A DNA stretch of 64,000 bases from Prorocentrum cordatum (lineage: Eukaryota > Sar > Dinophyceae > Prorocentrales > Prorocentraceae), in assembly GCA_963575745.1 (NCBI GenBank), contig CAUYUJ010009791.1:224767-288766 (forward strand). The letters are read 5' to 3'. Positions within the stretch are counted from its first letter, which is position 1. Each line of letters starts with the position of its first letter. The notes beneath the pieces are model-generated. The model saw only the letters and a list, made by a program, of their open reading frames with translations, did not search any database and was not told the origin of the DNA. This document shows positions 1 through 10,500 of the stretch, one piece after another. The position numbers were made by a program, and so were the translations under genes.

Positions 1-400
1 AAGCTGCGTGGTGTGAGCTATACCGTGTTAGCTACGTGGCGTGAGTTATGGAGGTGAAAGCTGTGCGCTGTAAGCTATGTGATGTACCATGTGCCGTGTT
101 AGCCATGCAGTGTGAGCTGGAGGTGATGGCTATGTTGTCCCTAAGTGGTGCAAGCTATGTTGTTTATGCTACGCGGTGCCATTCAATCTACATGCAGTGT
201 GAACCATGCAGGTGTATCAATTGTGTTGTCGAGTGTATGGCGTGTCAGCTATGCGGTGTGAGCTGAAGGTGGAAACCATGCGGTCTAAGCCATGTGGTGC
301 AAGCTAAAGTGTGTGAGTTGTGCTGTGCAAGCCGCGCGGTGCAAGCTAGGCCGTCTACACCAACTGGTGAAGGCCACGTGGTGTGAGCCCAGCGCCCGAG
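1..400. repeat. Degenerate GCTATGTGGTGTGAGCT-type minisatellite
   Basis: The segment is built from loosely repeated words such as GCTATG, GTGGTGTGAGCT and CATGCAGTGTGAGC, spaced about 16-30 bases apart and heavily diverged. It runs in from outside the window. Short ORFs here are rich in Cys and Met, as expected from a TGY/ATG-rich repeat, and are not believed to be genes. Confidence 0.6.
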
Positions 401-625
401 GCGCCCACGAGCGCCCACGAGGCGGTGAAGGGCGGCAGCGCGAGGCAACCCCGGCAGGCCCGCCACTCGCACGTGGCGCCCACGAGGCGGCACGGGCAGC
501 GTGGCGCAGCCTCGGGAAGCCCCCCCCCCCCAGCGCGGGGCGCCCCCGAGGCGGCACGGGCGGCACCGAGGCGCCACCTCGGCAACCCCCCCCACGAGGC
601 GGCATGGGCGGCAGCGCAGCGAAGA
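385..625. repeat. GC-rich GAGGCGGCACGGGCGGC minisatellite
   Basis: Imperfect copies of a roughly 30-base motif containing CACGAGGCGGCACGGGC recur at least five times. All reading frames stay open because the segment is GC-rich and almost free of TA-containing stops. Low-complexity Arg/Ala/Pro translations on both strands are artefacts. Confidence 0.5.
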
Positions 626-699
626 CCCGGCATACCCGTTCGGTGATTGCACTGAAGCAAAAGTGATGAACCCCAAGCGCAATCACTGTTTGGAGAAGG

Positions 700-862
700 A
701 GCCTGAGTTTTCGGAGCTCCGTGCGGATTTCTCGGAGCGGCGTTGGGCCCCCCTGGTGGCGCCTCCGGGTCCGCCCCTGGCGCAATCCGCGCGCCAGAAA
801 GGGGGGGTCAGAGTGAAGTCCTCGCGGAGCTCCGGAAGTTCATGTTTATGCAGTTCTGTCCA
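700..862. mobile_element. F6 fold-back element, copy 1 (diverged)
   Basis: The left end reads TTTTCGGAGCTCCGTGCGGA and the right end, reverse-complemented, reads ACTTCCGGAGCTCCGCGAGG. The core contains CCCCCCTGGTGGCGCCTCC, which matches the core of the copies near 17.4 and 17.9 kb. No coding capacity is seen. It is interpreted as a non-autonomous fold-back or MITE-like element. Confidence 0.45.
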
Positions 863-869
863 TTGAATC

Positions 870-2250
870 CTAAAACTTGGGGGAAGGGGGGATGGGGAAC
901 ACAGGACAGCGTTAGGGTAGATCCGAGGTTTTCGTGTCCGAGGTTCGAGGCGTCTTCTACGGTTTTCTGGCCTTGGGGTGCTTTCCAGCAGTTGCGCCTC
1001 GTCGAGAGCGTTCCAGGATCGTCCCAGACGGACGCTGGGGGGAAGAGTCATTTCCCGAAAGCCAGGGGCAACGTGAGGGGGATGCATTGGCCCCCATGGC
1101 ACCCCCAACGCCCATTGGCCCCCAATCGCCCATTGATTTCCGATAGGAGCCCGATAACCCACAACGCCCATGAGCGTGCGGATTTGCAATCGTGGGGTAT
1201 CGCCGATTCCAGCTTGATGCTGCCCCCCCTGAGCCGGTTCCCCTTAACTATCGTTCCCCTCGATGCCGCTTCAAAATAGGAGAATAATGGAAGGGCAAGC
1301 AGAAGGGGGATCCGGACTTCTTTGCGTCGCGAAAAGATGATCGTAAAATATTGTTGGCCGTTTTCGGCTTCCGAAGGGGCCCTTGTCGGGTCCCAGGATT
1401 GTGAGGTTCAGACCACCAGTGATGGAGTGTGGATCCTGGGAAAAGGAGGTCCAGACCACCAGGTGCCCGCTGCGAATACAGCAAGACGTCGGAAGCCTGG
1501 GTGCAGCAGAATGTCCCCCACACGCTTTCCACCTCGGGTGTGCGAATTCCGCCAGACTGCCTGTTGTCAGACTTCCTGTGGCCTGACCGACGATGCAGCT
1601 TGTGGGAGTTCGAGCGTGGGCTAGTGGATCTTGGAAACGACAGGGCCGTCTTTGTTCCGTTTTCGTTTTGCCGTGCTTTGCAGGTTTTGGCGCCGTTTTT
1701 TTTTGGTGGGGGGTCATCGCCACTGCTTTTGGTTCTGGCTCCAGCTTGAATCCTGGAGAGCAGTTTTCTTGTTTCGGCGACTTGATTTAATCGTGATCAC
1801 GAGCTCGCAGGATCAAGATCGTGAGAAACGGTTCACACACGGCCTTAACTTGTTCAAGAACCTCTGCGTTCGTGGGTCTAGCGCGGTATTTGGCGGGGGC
1901 CAGTGCCGTGCCGTGAGGCAGCCGCGTGTGGTGCCGCGCGCGTCGCGCTGCGCCGCACCGTGCCGTGTCCTCGCGCGTGCCGTCGGGCGTCCCTTGGTGG
2001 GGTGAGGTGCTTGCTCCCTGGCCAGCAGGGAGGCGGGGCGAGGTCCGAGGCTCTGGGCTCGACCCGTACCTTCGCCATCTACGGGCTTTTTCCGGGCCCC
2101 GGGACCGTCAAGCGATTGTCGTCGCGGCGTGGCAGAGGCAATCCGCCCGCGCGCCCGATGTTTGCGGTGGAGGCTCGGCTGACTGACTGTGCCCCTGCGG
2201 GCGGAAGGCAAGGCGGGGCGGAGCGGCCGCGGAGGAAAGGTATTAGCATT
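870..2250. other. Unique-looking non-coding stretch
   Basis: No convincing exon, RNA gene or clear repeat is seen. The part near 1620-1790 is T-rich with words such as CCGTTTTCGTTTTGCCGTGC and loosely resembles 27500-27680. This may be another very old dispersed repeat. Confidence 0.3.
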
Positions 2251-2251
2251 G

Positions 2252-2389
2252 AGTCGGGCTTGTCCCTCTCTACAAGGGGAATTTTCAAAGATAGTAAAAC
2301 AAAGTAATAGATGTTGCTTGTTTTGTGTATGTTTGGTGTATTATTCATATTTCGCCCAAAATCCGCCTGTAGGGGGAAATGTCACACTT
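2252..2389. mobile_element. F1 MITE-like element, copy 1 (diverged)
   Basis: It starts AGTCGGGCTTGTCCCTCT and ends near CCGCCTGTAGGGGGAAATG, the F1 inverted termini, with an AT-rich centre. The right tip is decayed (GTCACACTT in place of GCCCGACYT). There is no ORF of transposase size. Confidence 0.7.
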
Positions 2390-2497
2390 ACTGTGAGCAG
2401 GGCGCACATCGCGGGCGAGACCCTCAAAACACGGATCCCGAGTGACACAGTTGCACCCATTGGACCCCTGAAGCGGTCCGGGGGCCGATGTTGGCCT

Positions 2498-2677
2498 TAC
2501 AGTGGAGGTCCATGCCAAGAAACACCCTCCTTGCCCCCAGGGGTCCTGGGAATTTCTTGGGTTTCGATGGCTTTGCTATGGGAAGCGTGGCGTCCCCACC
2601 CAAAACCCAGTGGACGTCCTTGGGTCTCAGCCTTGGGTCTCCTGTGTGGAGTTTCTTGTGGTCGGGCCCCTGCTGTA
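2498..2677. mobile_element. F2 short inverted-repeat element, copy 1
   Basis: The left tip is TACAGTGGAGGTCC, followed by the family-specific internal word CATGCCAAGAAACACCC and then a GGTGCCCTGG-like region and CTTGGGTTTCGATGG. The right tip, CCCCTGCTGTA, is weak. The length of about 180 bp matches the other three F2 copies. Confidence 0.65.
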
Positions 2678-2789
2678 TCCCCCCGCCTGGCCGATTTTGT
2701 CTGGGGCTCGGACCTTTGCAGGTCGCCTGGCCGCCCTAAAAACCCTCTCCCTCTCCGGGGAGGGGGCGGAGTCGGCAGGCAGAGGGGAG

Positions 2790-2917
2790 ATTCGCGAGGG
2801 GAGTGGGGGGCGAGAGATCGGAGGATTCGCGCGGGGGGGGGGTTCGCGAGAGAGAGAGGATTCGCGAGGGGGGCGGGGGCGAGGGGAGGATTCGCGAGAG
2901 AGAGAGAGAGAGAGATC
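2790..2917. repeat. Purine-rich GCGAGRG repeats and (GA)n
   Basis: Repeats of TTCGCGAGAGAGAG and GGGGGCGAGGGGA end in a clean (GA)n run around 2895-2913. A second (GA)n-like run follows the adjacent F3 element at 3107-3145. Confidence 0.75.
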
Positions 2918-2924
2918 AGGAGGT

Positions 2925-3100
2925 CGGAACCATGGATCAAGGAGCGTGGATTAGCGACGGGTCCCGTTTCCATGAGGAATCGCAGATTCCCGCCGCCGAA
3001 AGAGGCGGCACCGGCTGCAATTCGGGGAAGGTCCCCCCCCCGATCCATGGATTTGGCGACCGCGCGCCAAATCCATGGATTGCTAATCCATGTTTTCGCG
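2925..3100. mobile_element. F3 short inverted-repeat element, copy 1
   Basis: The left end, AACCATGGATCAAGG, and the right end, GGATTGCTAATCCATGTTTT, are inverted relatives. The middle, GGGTCCCGTTTCCATG then CCGCCGCCGAAAGAGGCGG, matches the copies at 16.85 and 34.6 kb. It is flanked on both sides by GA-rich runs. Confidence 0.65.
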
Positions 3101-3204
3101 CCTCCGAGAGAGAGACAAGGTGAGAGTGAGAGAGAGACAGAGAGATGGGATTCCCTCCAACCTCCTGACGCCGCTGAAAAAAAAACATCGGCCACGTGCA
3201 GAGG

Positions 3205-3325
3205 AGGGGATGGGGGATGGGGACAGGCTTCCCAGAAGCTCCCCTGCTTCTTGGAAGGCGAGGGGCCTTGTCTATAGATGCAAGACCAGCGCCGTCTGAG
3301 ATGTGTTGCCCCCTCCCCCACCTTT
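3205..3325. repeat. Dispersed repeat R7, copy 1
   Basis: The words GGCTTCCCAGAAGCTCCCC and CTGCTTCTTGGAAGGCG, then CAGCGCCGTCTGAGA and CCCCCTCCCCCACCT, align collinearly with 26630-26750. It abuts the left tip of an F1 element. The function is unknown and it is probably a transposon-derived repeat. Confidence 0.5.
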
Positions 3326-3326
3326 A

Positions 3327-3477
3327 AGTCGGGCGTGTCCCTCTACAGGAGGAATGCGCAAAAATAATCAAAAATATTATGGTGTCGATGTTTCAACTAT
3401 TTTTGACAATTTTTGAATCTTGTTTGACTATTTGTTTGTTTCCTCCAAACCCCCCTGTAGGGGGACAGGCCCGATCT
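3327..3477. mobile_element. F1 MITE-like element, copy 2
   Basis: The left terminus AGTCGGGCGTGTCCCTC plus CTACAGG and the right terminus CCTGTAGGGGGACAGG plus CCCGATCT are near-perfect inverted repeats of about 22 bases. They enclose an AT-rich 100-bp core. It is flanked by TTTA on the left and TAAC on the right, consistent with a TA-containing target site. Confidence 0.8.
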
Positions 3478-3730
3478 AACCCTACCCTTCTGTGCGCGCT
3501 GCCATTGACCAATATCTCAATGACTGGTGACCCCCCAGTCCTCCCCCTCTCTCGGCGCCCTCTCCTTCTCCCTCCTTCCGTCCACCCATAGGGGGGGGCG
3601 ACTCCCGACGGCCATATCTCTTGTTGTGGGTCGTCTGCGCATGGATCAAGCCGTGGCGAGGCGTCCTGCCTTGGTTCTTGGCCCACAAAAGTGCTCTCAC
3701 TAAGAGTATGATGTTCAACCTACTTTAGAC

Positions 3731-3861
3731 TTGACCGATGGGAAGAATTTCGAGCACCAAGAAAGTACCGTTCACGTGTCGGGCCCGGGGAGGCGACACT
3801 GGTTCGACACTGTTTCGACGTTCTGGGTGCTCGAAATTATTTCTGGGGTGTGGTCCGATGG
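3731..3861. mobile_element. F4 short inverted-repeat element, copy 1
   Basis: The left end, GGGAAGAATTTCGAGCACC, pairs with the right end, GGTGCTCGAAATTATTTCTG. The centre carries two GTTCGACACT-like words. The same structure occurs at 16.46-16.63 and 25.52-25.68 kb. Confidence 0.65.
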
Positions 3862-4217
3862 GAGCAACATGATTATCATAACCTTTCTGCGGCTTGCATG
3901 GGATGCTCTCAGAACATGTCTGGCTGAGACCGTCTGGATTATATCGGCTTAGTAATGTTATTGGAAAGTTGCTAGTGCTATCAGACCACTTTCTTGTGAT
4001 CAGAACGTGTCGTGGTACTTACTGTCCAGAGCCGTGCGTGGTTTTCCCAGAGCCCGGGGCAGGCCTCTAGTGCTCACATGCCAAGGGAGCGTTTTTCTTC
4101 TTGTCCCGGGCAACGTCGCCAACCCCCCCTACATGCTGTGGTGCACACAGGCGATTGGCGCGCCTGGTGGCGCGGGCGCACCCTGGCGGGTGCACGCCGC
4201 TGCCGCCGCTACGGTTC

Positions 4218-4374
4218 AGTCGGGCGTGTCCCTCTACAGGAGGAACATTCAAAAATAGTACAAACATAATCAGGGGACGATGTTTCTAGCATTTTGCTGG
4301 CAATGTTTGAACATTGTTTGAGTATTTGCTATTCTTTCGTCCAACATCCGCCTGTAGGAGGACATGCCCGACCT
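4218..4374. mobile_element. F1 MITE-like element, copy 3
   Basis: The termini are AGTCGGGCGTGTCCCTC with CTACAGGAGGA, and CCTGTAGGAGGACATGCCC with GACCT. Inside are TTCAAAAATAGTA and GGGGACGATGTTT, both shared with other copies. TAGC follows the right tip. Confidence 0.8.
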
Positions 4375-4659
4375 AGCGTTACCGTTACTCTCCCATCCGA
4401 CCCCCCCTCAGGTAACGACCGTCACCCGGGAAACTACAAACAACAATTGCCACCAATCGAGGAGCCAGATGCCGTCGCGATCTGAGTGTTTCCGCTACAG
4501 TCCACGACGGACCTTCGGTTTTGCATCCGAGTCTATGGGTAGATCGCCCGGACGGGGGCCATGAGGAAGAGCCAAGCTAGGCGCGCTCGCGCCATCTCTC
4601 AGATCCTGCCCCTCCCAGCCAGCCCTTCAATTGCGCTGGGCGCTTGGCAGGCTGTGGCG

Positions 4660-5394
4660 GGAAAGCAGGAGGAAGAGCAGGAGGAGGACGCGAAAGAGGA
4701 ATCTTGGGATTTGGATTGCGCGCCAGGAGGTGAGGAAGGTCTGGTGAGGTGAGGTCAGGTCAGGCAGTCCGCGAGAGCTCTTCCATGAGAAGCCAGGCGG
4801 GGGAGGGGAAGCAAATACAGCTCCAGCCGTAAACCCGGAACAGGAGGAGGAAGGAAGGAGGAGGAAGAAAGAGGAAGGAGGAGGAGGAGGAGGAGGAGGA
4901 GGAGGAGGAAGAGGAGGAGGAGGAGCAGGGAGGAGGAGGGAGGAGGGTGAGGAAGGACGCGGGGGACGAGGGAGGAGGAGCGCTGGGAGCACACCGCCCG
5001 CAGGCCAGCCCATGCGCGTGGATGCCGCTGTCTTCGTGCCGACAGGCCCTCGCCCGCTACGCGGGGGGGGGCGGGCTCTCCCTTCTGACCTCGCCGCTCC
5101 TCGTCCTCCTCCTCCTCGTCCTTTCTCCCCCCCTCCTCCTCCTCCTCCTCCTGCTCCTCCTCCTCCTCCTCCTCCTCCTCCGCCTTCTCCTCCTCCCTCC
5201 TTCTCCGTTTTTTTCTTCCCCCCCCCAGTCCTCCGCCTCCTCCTCCTCCTCCTCCTCCTCCTCCTCATTCCTCCGCCTCCTTGACGCCATTTCTCCACCA
5301 CCTCCTCCTCCTCCTCGTCCTCCCCTCCTCCTCCTCCTCCACCTCCTCCCGTTCCCGTCGAGTTGCGCGTGCTCGTCCTGATTCTTGCTCGTTT

Positions 5395-5426
<32 letters not shown>

Positions 5427-6110
5427 GGCTCTGCGCACTCGTTTCGGTCTGGTGGTGCCCCCGCCGCCTCCTCCCCCTCCTCCTCCTCTTCCTCCTCCCT
5501 CCTCTTCTCCTCCTCCTCCTCCTCCTCCTCCTCCTCCTCCTCCCCCTCCTCCTCCTCCTCCTCCTCCTCCTCCTCCTCCTCCTCCTCCTCCTCCTCCTCC
5601 TCCCCTCTCCTTTTGCCTCCGCAGGCCGCGCCGCGGACGCAGGAAGGTAAAGTCGCCTTGGAGCGACGGAGGAGCGCGGGACACCGGGCACACGAGCCGC
5701 CGAATGCGGAATAGGTGCAGAGGGGTGCGCGGGGCCGAAGGCCTAGGGCAGCGGGGGGCGCGAACCCAGGGAGGGAGGGACAGAAGGAGAGCCAGGAGCG
5801 GGACAAAAACGCCGAGCGGAGCAGGGGCAGGAGAGCTGAGGGCCAGAAGGAGCCCAGGCGAGGGAAGGGCGGGACAAAAAACGAAAGCGGAAGGAGAAGG
5901 AGAGAGGTCAACGCAAAGGGGCAAAGCACTCCTCCCCCTCTTTCTCTTCCTTCTTTTTCTTCCGCCCACCTCCCCCTCCTCCTCCTCCTCCTCTTCTCCC
6001 TCCTCTTCCTCGTCGTCCTCCTCCTCCTTGTCCATCTCCTCCTCCTCGTCTTCCTCCTCCTCTCCGCCTCCTCCTCCTCCTTTTCCTCCTCGGTCTTCTG
6101 CCTCCTCTGC
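4660..6110. repeat. AGG/CCT trinucleotide-rich block
   Basis: Long interrupted (GGA)n runs (4848-4975) switch to (CTC)n runs (5098-5350, 5457-5605, 5960-6105), with a (TC)n run at 5397-5419. The strand switch makes the block a potential large imperfect hairpin. The Glu/Arg/Gly or Ser/Pro/Leu homopolymer ORFs on both strands are rejected as genes. Confidence 0.85.
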
Positions 6111-7045
6111 CTCCTGCCGTCAGGCCGAAGCAATTTTCAAATGCTTCGCCAAAAAGGACAAGATGTGCAGCCAGGGCTCCGAGTGGCACCGCCCGGATGC
6201 GGTGTGGGTCCGATGATGTCACGCTCCTTATCCCGCCCGGTCGCGGGCGCGATAACGAATGTGCGGAGGGCGGCACTTCTCTCTGGGAGGTTCGTGGTCG
6301 TTCGTTGTCGTTCTTCGTGTCTCGATTCGTCGTCATGTCCATCGCCTGTTTCCTCATTGGAGGTTGCGGCACGGCCCTGGATGAAGCTCTGGAGTGGGCG
6401 TCGTTGTTTGCGCTCCTGGGCCGGAATGTGGCCCTTCCCCCTCCCCGCTCTGATGCCGCCGGTGTGGCCGTTGCAGCAGTCAGGCCAGGGCTTTCAGCGC
6501 TCTGCCACCCCGGCCAAGAGGTGCGGCCTGGGCGCGGGGGGGGCCCAGTGGCACCTCCTGGTCTGAGCTGAGCCGCCGTCGACGATCACGGAAGCGGGGC
6601 CCGCGGGTTCCCGCTTGCAGCTTCTTGGTTGCAGTGATCTTCGCCGCGGGCATACTGGTGCCTTGCTTGCGGGGGCGCGGGCGCTGGGCACTGCTCCGCG
6701 CATTGTACCTTGGGCGCCGATCCCGAACCCCCATGCGCCATTTTGGCGCGGGGAGCAGGGCGGTTTGCGGCTTGCTTTATGTGTTCGTTTCCCCCGCTAA
6801 GGCACAGCGTTTCTGGCGCCATTGGGAGTTAGTCAGGGGAAGGAAGCCAGAAGTCTGGTCCCGACTGGTGTCCGTGATTCCCATTTTTGCGCGCGTGCCC
6901 TCGGCGTTGGCCGTTGGCCACGGCGCGTTGGCCCGCGGTTTTGCAATGCTTCTTTGGGCCTGCGACGAATTCCTCTGCTTCCCCACCCCACCCCCCCTCT
7001 CCTCGGAGGGTCGCCTTCGCGCGCGCCGCTGCAGGGCCGAAGATT
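6110..7045. other. GC-rich non-coding or unrecognised stretch
   Basis: Several overlapping ORFs exist on both strands, but none has a recognisable domain or clear codon bias. A GCGCCATTTTGGCGC palindrome lies at about 6734-6748. No other feature is seen. Confidence 0.3.
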
Positions 7046-7049
7046 TTGA

Positions 7050-7292
7050 TTGCGTCGGGGGGCGTTCACGGCCCAGATGTGGATCCAGGATGCGGCCGCG
7101 CACCCCGCGTTCTACAAACCAGGGCGAGCGCAGCAGCCGCGCCTAGTTCCCAACCTCGTCGACCAGATCCCCGCCTTCGTGGACGAGGCGGACCGCAGCG
7201 CGCTGATGGAGGCGGCCAGAGAGACGGTTGCTCAGCCCGGCTCGCCGAAGCAGATCAGCCCGCGCGGGCGTCCACGACGCGCCTCGGCATGA
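7050..7292 (+). CDS. Possible exon or gene relic, unknown protein
   Basis: The plus frame gives a segment that reads like protein: it contains MWIQDAAAHPAFYKPG and then LVPNLVDQIPAFVDEADR, with mixed composition and Asp/Glu-rich helices. A possible acceptor, GCTGCAG, lies about 10 bases upstream. The ORF ends just before an F2 element at 7300. No family is recognised. The alternative is chance reading in GC-rich DNA. Confidence 0.25.
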   Translation: MRRGAFTAQMWIQDAAAHPAFYKPGRAQQPRLVPNLVDQIPAFVDEADRSALMEAARETVAQPGSPKQISPRGRPRRASA

Positions 7293-7299
7293 CGGGCCG

Positions 7300-7461
7300 C
7301 AGTGGGGGGCCATGCCAAGAAGCGCCCTGCTCGCCTCCGGGGTGCCCTGGGTTTCCCGGGTTTCGATGGTTTCCCCGCGGGGCGCGCGACGCCCCCGCGC
7401 CACAAATCCACGGGCGCCCTGGGGTCTCAGGGTTGGGTTTCTTGTGGGCTGGCTTCCACTG
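7300..7461. mobile_element. F2 short inverted-repeat element, copy 2
   Basis: The left tip is CAGTGGGGGGCCATGCCAAG and the right tip is GGCTTCCACTG. The internal words GCCTCCGGGGTGCCCTGGG and CGCCCTGGGGTCTCAGGGTT match the 13.4 and 34.1 kb copies. The middle is more GC-rich than in the others. Confidence 0.65.
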
Positions 7462-7646
7462 GGCATGAGCGACGTCGACCTGTCGGTCGCCGAACCAGCC
7501 CAACGCCGCTGGCGCCCGGGCCCTCACCGCGAGGCGCCGCGCGGGCGCACGAGCGGGAAGCTGGACTCGGGCAGGGGCAAGGGCAAGGCCAACATAAGGC
7601 GAGTGCTTTCTTATTCGGCGCTTCGACATTTGACGGCGGGTCGGGA

Positions 7647-7671
7647 GGGGGGGGGGGGGGGGGGGGGGGGT
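7647..7671. repeat. Poly-G run
   Basis: An uninterrupted G run of about 24 bases. The length is likely to be unreliable in sequencing. Confidence 0.9.
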
Positions 7672-7864
7672 CTGGGCGCGGGCCTCTGCTTAGCGCGATC
7701 GCTTGCGACGCTGCGCCCTACGGGGGAGGCCCCGCTCGCTCAAGACAGGCGCCCAATATTCGAAATCCACTCCGCGATGGGGGGTGCAAGGGAGGGCCTG
7801 CGCCGATCGGCGCAACATGGAATCGGAAAACGATCGCAAGTCAGATGGCCGGCTTTCGATCGGG

Positions 7865-8380
7865 CGCGGCCCAGGGGGCCCTGCTCGAGCCTTTCCACGC
7901 GCCCGAGCCACGGAACAGGCCAATGCAGGTAGTCGCCGGATTGCGCCGACGATCGGAGAGGATCGAAGCGCGGCCGCCCGCCGATCCCGCCACGCATAAC
8001 GACAGGGGCGCAGAGGCCGCGGAGGGAACCACCTCTCTGACGCACGACCTCGTCGCCGAGGACGAACCTGCCAGGGGCCTCGTCGAACAGCGAGGTGCGT
8101 TATACAGAGCGCGGGCTGTTAAGCCAGCCGGCCGCGGCTCTCATCGAGCATGCGACGCGCCTGCTGTCGTTGAGCACGCCTTGCGCCCCGCACTTCCATC
8201 AGGCTAGTTTCTGGTTGGTTCTTTCTCCCGAGCAGCGCTCAGGGCCCAGTCCAGCGCAGAGGCAACGTTGGCTCTCAGCACGTGAGTTGCCCCTCCGCCT
8301 CCGTTGTCTCCCAGGGCGGTCGGGGCGTCTGCGGTTGATGTCAGTCGTCGCTCTCGGGGATTTGAAACAAAAACGAAGAT
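7865..8380 (+). other. Protein-like ORF fragments, unassigned
   Basis: Two plus-strand frames in succession look partly protein-like: one reads SLTHDLVAEDEPARGLVEQR near 8035-8095, and the next frame reads AAALIEHATRLLSL near 8130-8175. They could be exons of an unrecognised gene or a frameshifted relic. No domain is identified. Confidence 0.2.
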
Positions 8381-8428
8381 AAGGCGAAATTCGCACAACT
8401 AAAAAATCGGCGCCGCTGTGGAACGGAA

Positions 8429-8899
8429 GTGGATGGGCAAAACGGCTGGGAACGCCGTCCGCCAGAACCGGCGCGCGCGAGCAGGATCGGGGCGGCGGCG
8501 GCGATCTCCCAGTTGCTTTCGGAGGCGGCGCCAGGGGCGGAGGAGGCGATGCCGTCTTCGACGGGCACGGGCTTGGCCCCGCCCACGCCCTCGCCTGCGC
8601 CCCCCCCTCTTCCCGCCTACTTCCCGCGCTTTGCTTGGCGGGCGCTGCCGCCCTGGTCGGTCGGGCCCCGCCGGCTGGCACCCGCGTCAGCGGGGGTGGA
8701 GTTCGAGGGGAAATTTGTCGGGGGCGGGTCGCGCGCAGGCTGGGCGCGCGGCAGAATCGCATCGGGAACGGGAAAAGGGGAGCGGGCGGGCACGCGGAGC
8801 AACGGAGAGTTGAACGCGATGGAAAATCTGGTTTCACTCCCCCAGCGCAGCCATCTCAGTGAACGGCGCAAACAAGCAGGGGCCGCGCGTTCGGGATGA
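8429..8899 (+). other. Open GC-rich frame of uncertain status
   Basis: The plus frame is open for 156 codons with a Pro/Ala-rich part after ISQLLSEAAPGAEEAMPS. There is no recognisable domain, and overlapping minus frames of similar length exist, so coding is not established. Confidence 0.15.
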
Positions 8900-9639
8900 C
8901 GCCGCTAACCAGGCGCGGCATGCCTCGCCGAGCCGCCCGAACCCGCGGCCGTCGGACACGTCGGCGCCTCACTTGCCCCAATCGCCTCCTGCGACGGCGA
9001 CTGAGGGATGCGAGGTGCCCCTAGCGGGATGACAGACCGCCTTTGAGGAGGAGGTGGCAACGGACGCGAAACGGCATGCGGGAACGAGTAAGAGAGGAGC
9101 TGATACGGCAACGGGAACGGAGACAACGTTGCTGCCATCTCCTATTGAATTGACCATAAAAACGGAGCCGAAAACGAAGCTAAACTGCGAATGACCAAAC
9201 GGTGCCAAAACAAAAAAGCGCTCTGACCATGTTACTCTCGACCGAAAACCAAACGACACCCCGCCTGCGGCCCTCCATGCTGCGCCGCGGTCAATCGGGC
9301 GCCGCCGCGTGTGCCGCGCAAAAGCTCACGCCAGATTTCCTCTTGTGCGCAAAGGCCCCCTGGCGCCGTAGGTGAGATGGTGTCGTTTGGTTTCTGGCCC
9401 ATGAGAGAGATCTAAGGCCACCGCGCTCGCGCGGTCAAGGCGCCGCGCCACCTCCCCGCGCGGGCCCGCGACAAGGGGGGGAAAGCCTTCCGACTGCGCC
9501 CACTTCTCGCGGAAAGCGCGGCAGGCCTCGCTCTCGCGCGTCTGCGAGAGGGCGAAGCTGTTTAGTAGCACCCCCCCCCCCCCCCAACTTGGCGTCGTTT
9601 AACCGACCCCCACCCCCATCCGCACTCCTTCGAGCCTCC

Positions 9640-9775
9640 AAATTGCCGCCCCAGTTGGGGGCGCACCTCTCGAAACCTGAAGGGAACGACCTATATCCAC
9701 TACTAGGGGGGCACATCGGCCAGCGGGGCCCAGGCCGCGCCGCTGGGGGCGCGGATCGGTTAAAGGATGCCCAAG
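9640..9775. repeat. Dispersed repeat R8, copy 1
   Basis: It contains CCGCCCCAGTTGGGG and CGGGGCCCAGGCCGCGCCG, then CTGGGGGCGCGGATCGGTTAA. These are collinear with 11885-11997. The preceding poly-C run is at 9570-9586. Confidence 0.6.
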
Positions 9776-10254
9776 CCCGTGCACCGCCGAGCAGTTGAGA
9801 CTCTTGGCGCGAATGGGAGTGGAGCAGCGCGGATATCCTCCGTCTCGTTTTCTGCTGTCTCTTCTCGTAAGTATAATTCCCCTCTCCTCGCCTTTGTAGT
9901 TTTCTTCCGTGGCCATTTTGTCTCAGACATGTGTTTTACAGCGCGGTTAAGTTGTGAGCAGTAGCGATTCTTGTTGAATTTGACCGTGCTTCCAAGCCAG
10001 ATGATCCGCGATCTGCATGGACAGACGCTGCGATTCTGTGCTGCGAATGCCGGTCTGAATTCCGAAGACTCAATCTGCGCGGCTGCTCCAGCAGGATCCG
10101 GGCCCCCCCCTCGTCGCGGGCGCGCGCGGAGCTGGACTGCGCGCGCGACTTGCCCCGACGGGTCCATCGTCTCCCGCGAGAAGCTGTTGCGCGAGGCGGC
10201 TTTTGACCGCCGAGCGGGTCTGGAACCGCCCTGCAGGGCACTGCCGCTTCCAGA

Positions 10255-10500
10255 TTGGAGCGCAGCGCCGAGGACAGTGCCGCGGGCGTCGAGCCGAGCG
10301 ACCTGGAGGACGTCTACGTGGCTTCTACCGGGGGTTGCCTGCTGACCCCCCCTTCTCGCTCGCGCTTGGCAGCGCTGGCGAACGCGACCCCCGCCGAGAT
10401 GTGCGACACCGCCGAAGTCGACGTCGCAATCCAGACTCAGGCCTTGGCGCGGCCGGCCTGGCGTCGCGTCGGGGACGCGCAGCTCCAACCAGTTCGAGCT
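10255..10500 (+). CDS. Possible exon or gene relic, unknown protein
   Basis: The plus frame reads EPSDLEDVYVASTGGCLL, then SRLAALANATPAEMCD and VDVAIQTQALARPAW. The mixed amino-acid composition suggests real coding ancestry. It is bounded by Arg-rich low-complexity translation. No family is recognised. A later frame at 10777-10980 (DASTLDVASRWPDRPVDDVR) may be a neighbouring exon. Confidence 0.25.

Noticed and set aside
4627-6216. Long Arg/Glu and Pro/Ser ORFs
   Set aside because: AGG/CCT microsatellite artefacts present in several frames on both strands.
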